A stretch of 64,000 bases of DNA from Albifimbria verrucaria (GCA_020081605.1 JAHREC010000045.1:1922001-1986000), one strand, 5' to 3'. Positions 11,642 to 23,900 are shown, counted from the first letter of the stretch. Notes: a model not told the origin generated them from the letters alone. Made by a program: numbers and translations.

Positions 11642-13835
11642 ATGGATCTTGGCATGCTATACCAGATATCTTGTATTGTTTGTGGCGGTGTGATTAAGTC
11701 CCCATGGACGTGGAAGCATCGAGTGGGTGCGTGTGATTGCTAAATTGCCTGGACCCTTACCTGGACGCTAAATTCCCTGCAGTCTACGTTGTCGGAGACC
11801 GTTGGGCTGAGGCTCAGTTGTCGGCCACTTTGTCGTTTCAAGGATCGGTTCCTAGGTCGCGCAGTTTGAACAACTGGACTGAAGATAGTGTTTCGTACGC
11901 TTACGTCGATGGCAAGTTGGCTATTCGGCCTAGCCCCAATGCTCGATCCCAAGGAGCTGACATACAGCGGGACAAGATATACGGCTATGTCATCCATGAA
12001 AACTGCTGGGCGCTGCTAGAGTTAGCGGCCTCGTCGACTGGGTGTGCGCTCGATATCCAGGCTCTCCATGACATATGCGCGTCCCAGCCATATCAGTTTC
12101 CTCAACTGGGGCCATGACTACGGCGGAGCTATCCCGTACTTTCGACCAGTGGCCGAACTGTATCATGGCGAAGAGGCTGTATTCGACAGGGATGCTGCGC
12201 TGTGGACAATTGGGCTTTGCGATCCCCTAGATGGGGATGAGGTTGACAAACTTGTGCAGAGGTCTTCCGTTGTCCCTCAAAGTGGATATTTTTGCTCTCG
12301 TGGTATAACAAGAAACGATAACAGAGGCCATGACATTTTTTCTGTGCTCCCTATAGAGATCCGATCATACATAATGCACGAAGCTAGTATGAGCTATCGA
12401 GATGTCGCCAACTTACGACGGGCTTCTGTGAGCTGTGCGTCTGTCACCTTGACGGAAACGTTTCTAGAGTCTAGATTCTATCCGACTGGTGAGTTTGGCC
12501 ACTACTTCCTCGAGGCAAGTCGTCTTCGAAAACAAGGTGGTTCTCTACAGGGCCTTTTCCATCATGCGAGAAGGTTTGAAGCATTGGGTAATGGTGCCGA
12601 ACGGTATCTTATGCATCAAATACGGGAGACGCTACAGCAGGTCGGCGTGTCGCGAAATAGAAAGCGGATTTGGAAAATGGCACTCGGACTTCTAGACCTC
12701 GTACGGATTAGATCGAACTCATCGAACTGTCACGGTACCGCGCAACATACATTCTATGAGCATCATGCTCCAGCGGATAACGCACATTGGGCGTCAGTCG
12801 CGGGTGAGATTTCAACAAAGGCACAGTTCTCCCAAGGTTGCAGAGCGTTATATCATCGAACGGTAGTGCTGCCCACCAACCTAATCACCATGAGTGTATC
12901 ACAAGTCAGGCAGTTTGGGAAATCGTACATCAGTGGGCTTCATTTCCATGATGACGCTGGCGAAACTACCAGTCTTGGCTATATGCCAGTATTTCCAAAG
13001 AGGAACTCGGCTGTAATCTGGAAGAAGTCTGAGCGTCTAGGCAAAATCACAGGATTTGAAGCTGCAATCGATACCAGAGGCATTCGAGGTATATTGGTGC
13101 TTAATGAATCTGGAGAGAGGTCAGATTGGATTGGAGAATGGCAAGATTTGCCCAAATCACTTATCCAGATTCCAGCCTCTAAAAGAGTAGAAGGCATACA
13201 GGAAATGAAAGCAGGGTTTGATGTAAGTTCCACCTGAGACTAATGTCCTGGATATACTGATATTGCGCAAGGCACTGAAAATGGTGTTCATCGCCATTAA
13301 TCCAGCTAATATAGATGTATCATCTACTCCCATAACTCAGGATCAAATGGGCAAAAATCTACAACTGGCACAGACCTTATGGTATCCAAAAGTTCCCGAG
13401 TTGGGACTCCGGTTTCTGGGTGCTAAACGTAGCTTAGCTGGTCAGAGCCAACTAATATCCGGCCTTCCAATCTCTTGGGCTCTTTTCGATAGCGGTGATT
13501 CCAGTAACCACTCTAAATTCACCGGACTAAAAGTGTGGATGAGCCGTGAAGAGTCAAAGTTTTTCTCAGGGACGAACAAATCATTAATTGTAGGCATTGG
13601 CTTGGAGATGGATCATGGCAGGGACATGATCATGCTAGGACGAGAGCCACAGAATAGGGAGGCAAATACGAAGAGGAGATTCCGATTGGAAGCAGAGTTG
13701 AATCTTCGTGACGACGTTGATTGCTATTATAGGTACATTCCTGCTAATGAAGGCGAGAAAATCATTGGGGTTGAAACACGATACACCGAAAAAGGCCAGC
13801 TGGTTGGCTTCAGTGTGAGCTACCCTGACCGTTAG
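11642..13835 (+). CDS. F-box protein of the fungal HDYGG family
   Basis: Probable substrate-recognition subunit of an SCF-type ubiquitin ligase. In order I see an N-terminal cysteine motif (SCIVCGG, about 11673), an aromatic block (FPAVYVV, about 11775), HENCWALLE (about 11995), WGHDYGG (about 12107), the F-box helix pair LPIEIRSYIMHEAS (about 12350), and a beta-rich C-terminal part (SYISGLHFHDD, LGYMPVF, GIRGILVL). This order matches a large family of filamentous-fungal F-box proteins as I know it. A 49 bp intron (13223-13271, GTAAGT...CAAG) joins GFD to ALKMVF in frame. Two one-base frame changes are needed, between 11700 and 11740 and near 12105, like those in other genes here. ATG 11642 is the first in-frame Met before the cysteine motif. 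The frame closes at 13835. The substrate cannot be predicted. Confidence 0.65.
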
Positions 13836-14296
13836 CTGTGCTAAGAAGAAGTTACTGATGAAGCTGAGAACCAGATTGAAACCAATTATCGATCTAGACA
13901 GGAACTACAATTTCCACCAGACGGCGCGTGTTGGAGCGATTCTAGCTTACTCTCAGACACATGTCTTCCAACGAAAGGGCCCATTGTTGGGATCTGTGGC
14001 GTTTTGGTACGTAACCCCAGCTGCGGTCGTAAAACATTATAGAGACTGGGCTGACCTGGGGAATGAGTTATCGACATTAGAAAACGGGCTTCGGTATAGC
14101 GTACCTCGGAGTGGTATGCACTGATGACTGGCGTTATGTTGAATTATGTCCCAGCAAGGCTTATAGTGATTGTGAGAGCGTTCAGGCTTTCTACAAAGTT
14201 GCGTGCCGGGAAAGGTCTCTCTCCGCGGCGCCCAATGACAGGCTGTCGTCTTCGGGTGAGATAGCATCAGGGTTTACTACAGAAGAGGGTGATTGA
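13836..14296 (+). other. Possible broken 3' continuation of the F-box gene
   Basis: Downstream of the F-box stop, short plus-strand frames hold protein-like pieces, for example LQFPPDG and TKGPIVGI in one frame near 13900-13990 and a further open frame to 14296. They could be a frameshifted C-terminal extension or a decayed separate copy. No start, no clear intron and no family motif can be defined, so this is only flagged. Confidence 0.25.
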
Positions 14297-14542
14297 AGGG
14301 ACAGACGTGGGACAGGGAGAGCATGGGACGTTCAACATGTAGGTCTGGATGTTTCTGATGAGAAAGCAAGTGCATTATTAGTTACATCTATATTTTGACG
14401 ACCTGTAATATCCATATACTCGTTGAATCCGAAACTCCTAGCTGAGCAAATCTGACGTCGTTGGCCTTTGTTGTCTAAGCCATAACCCGTGCCACATTCA
14501 AAGCAAATGCCGATTTCCCCAGCGCCGTGAACAGTTACACAT

Positions 14543-14785
14543 TCAGCACTCGCAAACAGCGGTGCAGAGAACTTTAGGGTCCTCAGGACATTTCAGAATC
14601 TTGCATTCGCCGCCTTGGCATTGGTGAACGCAGGGCTCCATGTCGACGCGGTCGACATAGAAGAGGGAGCCGTTCCAGCATTTGCTACTGAAAGGACGTT
14701 AGCTTCTGTTGCTCTGATGACTTAGGGGTACCCACGCAAGGGCAGTTGTGGCGACGGCCAGCAGGGAGAATACGGTGAACCGCAT
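14543..14785 (-). CDS. Small secreted cysteine-rich peptide (effector-like)
   Basis: Two-exon gene that no single open frame shows. Exon 1 (14736-14785) encodes the signal peptide MRFTVFSLLAVATTALA. A 48 bp intron (14688-14735) has donor GTGGGT, a CTAAC branch site and acceptor TTTCAG. Exon 2 (14543-14687) continues from SKCWNG to TGA. The protein is 64 residues; the mature part has about 47, with eight cysteines at 20, 36, 40, 45, 50, 58, 62 and 64 (C-X15-C-X3-C-X4-C-X4-C-X7-C-X3-C-X-C), the last one C-terminal, so four disulfides are possible. A TATA-like CTATATAA lies about 110 bp upstream. Frame, splice signals, signal peptide and cysteine pattern agree without any correction. Size and cysteine content fit fungal effectors, defensin-like or antimicrobial peptides. 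I recognise no named family; function is unknown. Confidence 0.75.
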
Positions 14786-14892
14786 TTTGGTAATTTGATG
14801 ACTCTTTTGTTGAATCTGCTAGAGTACACTCAGAGGCAGCGATGGTCCGGACGCGCTTCCTTCCATTACGCGCAGTGGTTCTCCTGCGGTCG

Positions 14893-14900
14893 TTATATAG
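14893..14900 (-). promoter_or_regulatory. TATA-like element of the cysteine-rich peptide gene
   Basis: On the minus strand this reads CTATATAA, about 108 bases upstream of the ATG at 14785, a plausible distance for a fungal TATA box plus a short leader. It was placed by eye. Confidence 0.4.
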
Positions 14901-15149
14901 TATCGATGCACTCCGTACAGGGGTCGCCGTAATATGCAAGGTCACTATCGCCAAAAATATCCATAGTGAAACAGTGCAGTTCGGTGGACCCTGCTAGGAT
15001 CCTTCAGAGCCTGTCCAATGCGACGGGCCGAGGCGACGGCTGGGCCCAATGGATGTGGAGGCCCGTTTGCTAATTATGGCACAGTCTGACAAGAGAAATT
15101 GAACTGTTCCTTGAAACTGCTACAATAGTGCCCGTCACTAGTACTGGTG

Positions 15150-15654
15150 CTATCTGGCGGCGTAAGGCAAGACTCCGACCATTACTCGAGGTGGAAGTGC
15201 CTTGGCATGTTCTTGGCATTCGAAAAGATCATCTCGTGTAAATGCGGAGGTTCCCATTTCTTCTCTCGACTTTAATATTGGGTGAAGCAACTTCAGGATA
15301 CACTCTGGAATTTCCGGTTTAGGGATGATCCCCAACATGAGAATGCAGCACGGAAGATGCCCAAAAGCAAAGTTGACAAATAGGTAATCGATGATCCTGT
15401 CACAATCGACTCTCAAATATTTGTTCTGCTCGATAAAACCTGCCCATTGAGTTAACTGGCTCAAAGCTCTACGGGTAGGTGGCGGTAAATAACTTCATCC
15501 AACCTCTGTAGCTCAATCCCGCGCAATGCTTGATTGATGACTGCTCACCAGTTGATTCATTTCTGTGAATATAACGAAGTAGCAACCATATACAATTACG
15601 GCGGCAGGCCATTAGCATTATTAACAAAAGATAGTTATGATACGATGTGACCAT
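15150..15654 (-). pseudogene. Decayed or broken hypothetical gene
   Basis: Two minus-strand frames (15654-15469 and 15464-15150) read like one broken protein. The downstream part (WAGFIEQNKYLRVDCDRIID, then YLFVNFAFGHLPCCIL, then FTRDDLFECQEH) has amphipathic, protein-like composition. The upstream part is a short frame with LLLIMLMACRRNCIWLLLRY. A 43 bp GTGAGC...CTACAG segment between them could be an intron but does not restore the frame. The first visible Met of the downstream frame is a TTG, not an ATG. I do not recognise the family. It may be a real gene with sequence errors, or a relic. Confidence 0.35.
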
Positions 15655-15990
15655 GTTGTGTGACCCATTGCACGACTTTGACTCTTCCCAAGATTACAAA
15701 GGCAGCTTACATATCTCACTGTAAGAACAGCTTCATTTGGGTCAAACTTCATCGCAATGGGTCCCCGTTGAGCGGGCTCAAACTGCACTTGAAGCGGTGT
15801 GCCCCGCTTGACGCCACATCAACTCCTGCATAAGTCTAAGACTCATTCCCATCTACAAAAAGAACCCCTCCTCGCTAGAAAGATGTTTATAACTTTTCAC
15901 TTCTTTGACAATTAGTACCGGGAGGAAGTTTGCCCTGACGTACATCAGCTCGTCTACATCCAACTTGACCCGATTGTACTAATCGACGAA

Positions 15991-16255
15991 ATGCCCAGCA
16001 CAGACGGCCTACGTAAGTGTATCACTCTATTAGACAGGGCAATGTACCATTTCTGACCATCTTTTCGAAGAACCGCCACTCAGCGTGGGAGCGCGCGCCA
16101 TAATAAAGGGATATGGTGGCTGGACTCACTTCATGAACTCCTATGGTCTGAAGCCATGGAATGAAGACGACCAGGAGGAAGGCAAAGCTATTGCCGAGGC
16201 ACTCGCAAAGGCGCAGGAGGAAGAGGCCGGCGATAGTAGTAGTACTAGACGATGA
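15991..16255 (+). CDS. Small conserved-looking fungal protein, 68 residues
   Basis: Two-exon gene not visible as one open frame. Exon 1 (15991-16012) reads MPSTDGL plus one base. A 58 bp intron (16013-16070) has donor GTAAGT, a CTGAC branch-like site and acceptor CGAAG. Exon 2 (16071-16255) ends in TGA. The product has 68 residues: core GYGGWTHFMNSYGLKPW at about residues 21-37, then an acidic, alanine-rich probable helix (NEDDQEEGKAIAEALAKAQ) and a Ser-rich tail. It has no signal peptide or membrane segment, so it is probably cytosolic or nuclear. I recall short uncharacterised ascomycete proteins with a similar YGGWT-FM-SYGLKPW core; that is memory, not a search. No function can be assigned. 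The frame is intact without correction. Confidence 0.7.
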
Positions 16256-16420
16256 GGTAAAGATTTTGTGAACAACGGTGGGGATATATTATTGCGATGA
16301 AGAATCACGAGGATTAATACTGCTCCTAAACACACACGCGTGACGCAACTTGCATACCGCTATTCATGCCAATCTGTGTCGAACCTTTGGATCCTCCTTT
16401 CCATCCAGTTCATACCCAAC

Positions 16421-17364
16421 TCATCCAGACTCATGCATCTTGCGGATCGTCACGTCAAAAGCCTCAGGCTCCCGCCCAAGAACCTCCTTCAAGGTCGGCG
16501 ACACATACGCCGTCTCGCCCGCACGGATGGCCTCCCAAGCCGTCGCCCACGTCCGGGCCTTTTCCTCGGACTCGAAGTAGCCGCGGACCTGGGGCAGCGA
16601 CACGTACTCGTCGACGGAGACGGTCTTGATCTTGACGTCTTTGCCGGAGACCTTGGCCAGGACGTCTACTGTCTCGGCGAGGCTCCATTCCTTGGGGCCG
16701 GTGAGGACAACGACGTGGTGCTTGTATTTGAACGACTCAGGGATTGCGCGTATTGGGCGATGAGTTTGGCGCTTGCCTCGCCAAGCTCGTCTCTCTTCAC
16801 CCAGCTAACGCCTGGGCCTGAACCGTCGTGCGGGATGCAAATCTCATCTGCGGGGTTCTTCAAGTCAAAGAAGGCCGTGTAAATGGGAAACGACTCATGG
16901 TACAAGCCCTCACGCAAGCTAGTCCACGAAAATCCGGTGTCGATACTCCCAAGCATGCGCAGCTGGTCCTCGCTGTCGAGGTGGGCGCGCATTACCTCCG
17001 CCTTGGTCTCGACGTGGTACGGCAGGGCAAAGCCCAGCGAAGAGTAGAAAATGTGCTTGACGCCGGCCTTGTGGGCGGCGTTGATGGCAGGCAGCTGGAC
17101 CTCGACGCGGTACTCGTGGACGTGACTGGGGTAGGAGATGAGGAAGAGCACGTCGATGCCGCTAAAGACCTTCTCCAGATCCGAGGGGAGCGACTCGTAG
17201 GACGCCTGAAGCGAGCGCACGCCAGAGTCTATGTAGTGACGCGGGACCTTGTTCGGGTGACGGCTGATGAGGACGACCTTGTCGTACGGGTATTGCTTCA
17301 GGAGGTGTGTGTAGGTGCTGGTGCCGAGCCCTCCAGAGGCAGGGAAGATGCCGATGGTCTTCAT
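16421..17364 (-). CDS. NmrA-like NAD(P)-binding reductase
   Basis: Atypical short-chain dehydrogenase/reductase with an N-terminal Rossmann fold. MKTIGIFPASGGLGTSTYTH carries the glycine-rich dinucleotide loop; VVLISRHPNK follows at strand 2, and VLFLISYP and GVKHIFYSSLGF mark later strands. The C-terminal half includes VVVLTGPKEW and LAETVDVLAKVSGKDVKI, typical of NmrA/quinone-reductase-2-like proteins. ATG 17364 sits directly before the first strand; frames further upstream lack these features. One base is missing near 16745 (QSL to SFKYKHH), giving about 314 residues, normal for the family. Such proteins either reduce small carbonyl or quinone substrates or act as redox sensors; the substrate is not predictable. 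It lies on the same strand as the regulator and the NRPS and could be a tailoring enzyme, but linkage is inference. Confidence 0.8.
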
Positions 17365-18121
17365 GGCGAAGAGGTGTGCACACGCACAGTCATTAACGAG
17401 AGGAAATAGCAAGGTAATCCAGGGTTCCAGGAAGGGTGTGGTGAGGTAGATCGAGCGTAGCTGCAGCTGCAGTTGGCAGGGAACAAAGTAAAGTGAGGAA
17501 GATGAAGATGAAGATGAAGCCCGGGCCGGTAATAAATGTGATGACGCCGGGATCAAAACGGGCTACCCCACCCTTCCGCCCGCCCTCCGTCCACGCCCAA
17601 ACAGGAAATAGGGCCATGATCTACATCAACTGATTACATTACATTACATATACGACTACAGAGTACATTTCGGGATTTGCCCTATGCGTACGATGAGAAT
17701 TGCGTAGATTTGTAAGAGTAGTGGAGGGCGCGCGCTTTAGTGTATAGTAGCACTGGAGTACGATTCATGAGAATTGAGCATTGTAAATGCAGCAGCAGCA
17801 TCTGAGAAAGCCGTGAGTAAAGTCCAAATGTAGCAATCGGATAGATTGCTGATGGGATACACACCTCCTCTATTACAAAGAACATGGGATGGATACTTGT
17901 CACAGCACTACGATATTCCGTTGTTTTCTAAACCATGAGTGTTACATGGCTTTATTCTCGTTTCATTAATCATTATCTATTTTTGTTCTCCTCCAGCTAC
18001 AATCCATACAATACGTAGCTCTAATCGCCACTTGCTCCCAGCTCTAGCAAACGCAGGCCTGATCATTCCCGTATCCGTAGTCATACATTCAACAGCTATT
18101 ATACACGCCCTCGTCAATGTT
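17365..18121. other. Intergenic with a GAAGAT microsatellite
   Basis: No gene seen. A short GATGAA repeat lies at about 17499-17520 and three ATTACA units at about 17634-17650. T-rich sequence before 18121 is probably the 3' end of the regulator gene. Confidence 0.5.
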
Positions 18122-20397
18122 TTAAGCGAGCCGCGCCAGGTTCCCTTCGTCCGCCTGCATTGCCGCCTCGAACTTCAGGTTGGCCGACAACCGCATCTGG
18201 TAGTCCCGCAGCTCTGCCCAGTACGACGTCTCTTCCTCCTCCTCGTGCAACGTCATCAAGTGTGTATCCTGCGCCGCGCCTTCGCCCACCGGCCCCGTCT
18301 TCTCGAGCTTCATGAGCACCCCAATGAGTTGCGAGAGCGCCTCCTCCGACTTTAGCGCGTACGGGCCCTTGCGCTCCGGGGCGTCGTTCAGCAGTGTGGT
18401 GGCGACTGAGCGAATCTTGTCGATGAGCGAGCCACCGTTAGGCTCTAGATTGCGCTGTGAGATGGAGCTCAAAACAGTGAGCAGGTGCTGCACAATGAGT
18501 TCTCGCTCCGCGCACATGTACTCGTAGATCTCCTTCTCATCCGCGTCCTGTGCAAGCTTTTGCTCTTCGCTTTGTTCTGTCACCGGATCCGTTTGCTGTT
18601 CGCTGAGGTGCACGTCTCTCAGGTTGAAGTACAGCTCCACGAAATAAGACCGCGTGGCGAGCTGGGAAACAAATATGTTGGCCTTTGAATCTCGTATTGA
18701 AGCTGTCGGCGCCTGAGCGGTTGCGTCTTGATGACGTTTCGCAAGTCGTGCGCAGGCTGTGCGCTTAGCCATACCGGCGGCACGTACTGAAGACCGGATT
18801 CATCAAAGCTCGAGAGGACATTGGTCGGATCGGCTTCATTCCCCAGTTGCAGCTCCGGTGGCAGGTTGTCAATGATGCTCTTAGCTGCCAGCAAGCCGTC
18901 CCGCAGAAGCAGCCGCTGATCAGCCCACGGGAGCGTCGTCATGCCGTAGGCAAGCTCAAGACTGACCACGCCGTTCATGGTGGTGTAAATATCGATGCCG
19001 AAGCGGAAGCCGGTCAGCAAGGTCACGCTGCCCTCGGGTTGGTGGATGATCTCGTTGGCCAACACGCATATGTCGTCTACGTTTTCCGGGTATGCGGGGT
19101 ACGGAAGGTTGGGTGTCGAGGGAGCAATCACGACGTCAGTGTGAGAGCCGCCAATCTGCGAAAAGGAACTGCGGCTGGTCAGCTTCTCTTCTTTCTTCTT
19201 CGTCCTCTTTTCGAAATTTTACAAGCTGGGGCTAGCTTACCGGACGCCCAGAAGCAGACACCAAAACAAGCGCTTCCCGATCTGGTCCTTGACATGGTTA
19301 AACGGCAGCGGATCCGGCGATGACAGGTCGTTTCAAAGGTAGGTAGCTCCCCAGGTTCTTAGGCCGGGTGAAGCCAAGCTCGCGGATCAGTGTCAGGGTC
19401 TCGGACATGAAGTGGTTCGAGGTGCTCCATTGATGCATGTATGCGGATCCAAGGGCCAGGAAGTAGCTGGTTGCGGCATCATCCAGTGTCTTGGGCTGCT
19501 TGAGCACCCAACGAGGCCCGCGCGTCTGTAGGGCAATGTCGCGACATTTTTCAATCATGACAATGGCCTTAGGGAACAGATGAGTGCTGTGTTGAGCTTT
19601 CAAGTGTTCCCTGGCGCTTCGGGGAACGACGCGACCAATGCGCAAATCATGCTAGCAAGCAGTCCCAAGAACTCGGGTTTCGTTCGATCCTCGCGGTTCG
19701 CAAAGGATTGTCGGAAAGTCGGCTCGTGGGGAAAGGAGTGAGCGGGTGGATGTAGGTGAAGAAGTCGTCGATTAGCAACTCGAGAACGGGCATCGGGGCG
19801 ATGGTCTCGGCATCGAAGATGCTATCCGAGATGTTGAGCAGCGTCTTGGCAGCGTTCTGGGGCGACGGCGACACGGCAAAGCCGTTGGGGTCGGGCTCGA
19901 GGCGAGCGCGCTTGGCGGCCTTGGCTGCTTCGGCATGTTTGTTGGGCGGGCCACGCCTCTTGGTCTCGCGGTTGAAGGTGCAGTCGACGCCAAGCTCGCG
20001 GCATGGTCGGCATGGCATGTTGGCGTCGTCACACTTGACCTTGCGCATGCTGCACATGTCGCAAGCGCGTCGGAGTCGCGTTAGCTTGGGGTTGATGGTG
20101 GGATCGCGCATCATGGCCCCAGGCTGCTGCTGGTTCGGCTGCTGCTGCTGAGGCGACAGGGACTGGTCGAGATGGCCAACCGGGGCGGCGCGTACGAGAC
20201 ATCGTGGGGCTGTTGCAGGACATCATGACCAGCTCCGACGGGTTGGGCCACGGCCTCGGCTGCGGCATTCTGGAGGGCCTGGGAGTTCGCTACCGCCTGG
20301 GCCGCATCGCTGGCGGCCTGGAGCATCTCGAGGCCATTGCTGGCGTAGACGTGGGCGGTCTCATGGGAGGTGGGAACAGGTGGAGGGAGTCGGCCAT
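18122..20397 (-). CDS. Zn2Cys6 transcription factor
   Basis: Fungal binuclear zinc cluster regulator, nuclear. The cluster reads CDMCSMRKVKCDDANMPC and continues with CRELGVDC: C-X2-C-X6-C-X6-C-X2-C-X6-C, about 20065-19975. It is followed by a basic linker (KRRGPPNKHAEAAKAAKRAR). Before it is a Gln/Ala-rich N terminus with a short poly-Gln stretch. The middle region (WSTSNHFMSETLTLIRELGF, then KRLFWCLLLGVRSF) resembles the fungal_trans homology domain. A 72 bp intron at 19169-19240 joins GVR to SFSQIGGSH in frame. One-base frame changes are needed near 20390, 20185, 19670, 19350 and 18700. ATG 20397 (MADS) is inferred through the first of these; ATG 20114 is the alternative but would cut off the N terminus. 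The gene sits 517 bp beyond the end of the NRPS, same strand, so it could be a cluster regulator; the conserved zinc region may instead mark a general one. Confidence 0.8.
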
Positions 20398-20913
20398 CGT
20401 GAAGCCGGGCTTGCGGTCCTTTTTGGCTGATTGTCGGGGATTTCCGGATGTCGAGACGCAGGTCGAAGCGAGGTGAAGCCGAAGATGTAGGAAGTGGAGA
20501 GGCGTGGTTTGCTAGGTAGACACTAATGTGGTCACGTGCATCTCGCCAGACGCAAACGGCACGAGTGACATGATAGAGATTAGATAAGCGCCTCAATTTC
20601 AGTTCACTGCAACGCCGCACCCAATAGCCGTTGCTGGGACTTGGACCGGCTCAGACCAACATAATGCCTCTCATCGGCGCTGAATTTCATCGTGGGAAAT
20701 GAGACAGACCCTTGTTTTACTTGATGTTGGAAAACAGCGACGGAAAACAGTAATGAGATACGTTCAGAGAAATAAATACTAATAATCCAAGTAGGACGGT
20801 TATCTGTGCCTCGATACACCTTCCCACCACATAAGGTATTCAACCACCTGTAGCTCACTAATACCTAGTCCATTCCAACCAGATCGTGTCCCATTCAGCG
20901 CAATGCCAATCCA
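20398..20913. other. Intergenic between the NRPS and the regulator
   Basis: This holds the 3' end of the NRPS and the promoter of the Zn2Cys6 gene, both minus strand. I see no coding signal and no clear TATA element. Confidence 0.5.
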
Positions 20914-23900
20914 CTACAGCTCCAACTTCAGACCTGACAAACATTCTTCAAGAGGCGCATATAGGTCTACGGATATTCTCCTGGCAACTTGCACAAGCAA
21001 ATCCATCACAGCATCTGCCGCCTCCTCTGTGATGAGGTTCGAAACAGTCGTCAGCTCTAGCATCAACTGACCACCCTTGCAAGAGGATTCCATGAGAATA
21101 ATTGGGAGCGCAGAGCCAGGATGCTCATGAAACTGTACAACGGCTTCACCCTCAATCGTTTGGACCGCCAAGAGCTCGTCGGCGTTGACATGTTGAACTG
21201 AACAACCGTGGGTGAGATCGTCCGACCAGCTTGTACAGCTCCGAGTAATTTCAATAATTCCGAGAGAATCGGCTTCTCCCATTTCTAGAAACTGTTGTTG
21301 AATCGATTGAAGTAGTCCCATCGCGTCTTGGGAAGGCGAAACTTGGCATCGGACAGGTACAGCTTGGGCACAGTCTCCAAATATGTTGTTAATCCCTTCA
21401 AGAGCAGAGTTTCGCCCATTTACGAAAGTCCCAAAACTACATCGGTCTCCCCGGTAATTATGGATAGTACAAGGGCCCAAGCAGCCTTGCAAAAAGTTGC
21501 AGTGGTGATTTCGCCAAGAGACTGGGGTATATCCGTCTGCCGCTTGATAGTTAGTGCTTTAGGAACTGACCCTGGCGAGTCATCTTTGGGAACAATGGGC
21601 AGAATTGAAGTCATAGACGAGCCCTGAAGCAAGTTCCTCCAGTAATCGATTGATTTGGAACGCCTTTGCGCAGTGTATGCCAGCAACCGTGTAATGGGCG
21701 GACAATAAACAACTGCGTTACCCTTGTATAAATTCATGAGATACTGAAAGAGGGTGGATATGCTCATGATGTCGTACTGAACATGTGCTATTTGCAAGAT
21801 GAAACGAAAACCTTGCGTTTCATGCTTCAAGAGCGTGAAAGCTGTTGGTATCTGCCACCTATCAACTTTGTTCCAACCTTCGGAGCATATTCGGACGCTC
21901 GCTTGCTCAACGTCTCCATCGATTTCCTCAACCTTCACTTCGAAGGGAAATTCGCGGTGAATGATTTGCCAAAAGTTCCCTTGCAGTGATAAGAAGCTAC
22001 TACGGAGCGTAGGGAACCGCTCCATGAGCAGTTGGCAAGAACTTATCAAGCGTGGGACATCAAGAGCTTTGCCAAGGTCTAGCCAGAAGTGACCGATGCA
22101 GTGCTTGAAAATGCTCTCATTCATGACTTTACCCTTTTGTGCATCAGATAATGGCCAAATATCTTCCACTACCTCAGAGCCGTACCCGAGGCTCAAGATA
22201 TCAAGCTCTGAAAGCAGGGCTTCTTTGAACGAAGGCTCTACAAGAATATACTCGTCGAGCTTTTGGGGGTCGTAACTAATTTATTCTGTGCGGTTCCCGC
22301 CAACTTCTGCAACGTTTTGGAGCGAAAGATGTCAGCAATTGATATAGTCAATCCGGCATCGTACGCCTCTTTACAACTTTCATGGCTGTCAGAGAATCGC
22401 CACCGAGCTTGAACAGGTGGTCGTCAAGGCCAATCACTTCCGGTTTCATGTTAAGTGCATGAGCCCAAATAAGCTGAAGCTTCTTCTCCGTGGCTGTTTG
22501 AGGTTGGCCCTTAATTTTCTGCTTCACCTGCCGTGTTGTGGCCATGTCGACCAAAGCCTGTCGGTCAATTTTTCCATTTGCATTGACGGGCAGATGATCA
22601 AGAACTGTGAGACTTTGCGGTACCATGTATGACGGGAGACTTTCTTTCAGCGTCTGGAGGAGGCGGTCTTGCATAACTTGCAACATTTGTCGTCGCACAG
22701 GGTGAGTACTGAGTGAGTGAGACGTTCGAATTCGGGTATCACTAGGAAACTGAAACAGCACTCTGTCTTTTGGGTCCGTTGTCTGGAGTCGATGAAATAC
22801 CACGTCCAGCCCTCCTTGCTGGTTGGATTGCTGAGCGCAACTGATCTCCACTTGATAACCTGCTATCTTTGCCAGAACCTCCAGATCATATGCTGAAAGC
22901 GCATGTGTCTTTTCAACTTCTCCTCGTAGATGCAATAGCCAACCTTTCCGGATTCCCTGTCCGCTTTCAATGCCCTTAAATGCTGAAATAACCAGACTCT
23001 CCAGCAGGATCCTCCTGTCTGGGATATTTTTGATGGCCACCAACGGAGATGCCTCGGTAATGCTTCTGGTGTTCAAAAGGTCCAAGAGTGAAGAACGGTC
23101 TATATTACGTTCACTATAGTCAGTCCATTCTTCTGGCTTAACTTCAAGAACTTGCAATCTTTTGATAGCATCTTTCGGTCTCAAATGCAGAACGGCCGCG
23201 TAGCGGTAACAGCTTAGCTCGTTCGTTGCTTTCATCCTCTTTGGGACGACTTCGACATGTTCAATTCGATCAGAATACCGAGACTGAAGCTGAACAAAAA
23301 AGCAGGATCTACTAATAATTCACGTTCGCCCCTCCTCATGTCCTCCATCGTCCGCTTTAGTTCATCTGGCTTGGCGTCGTCCCCAAGGATAAACATAGAC
23401 CTGGTAACCAAGAAGTGCTCGTAAAGCGCGAACGATCGGACATCGCCAAAGAATATCGTCCTGACCCCTTCCATATGGACCATCTTCATAATAACCTCGT
23501 TCAAATAATCTAGAGTGGGGAAGTATTGTAGAACCGAATTGAAAATAACGGTATCTGGTCTTGTGGACATTGGGATCCGATCAATGTCTAACGCTGACGC
23601 TTTGTGTATACGCACTTTGCTCCTCAGCTTAGGCATTTGTACCAAGGCTTTGGAAACAAAGTTGACTGCATGATTGGATGGGTCCAGCCCAACATAACTT
23701 TCAATCTCGTTGGGTAAGTTGAACAAAATCATGCCGGAGCCGCTTCCAATTTCCAACACGTGTTGAAGCGGGTATGTGCAGAGCTGTAATGTATCCAATG
23801 TATCATTGAGCCATTCGTTCATTTCTTCTTCATCGATTTTATTCCCGTCGTACATTGATGTCCAGCCAGTGAAATCCCTGCCTAGTGACTGTGATTTCAC

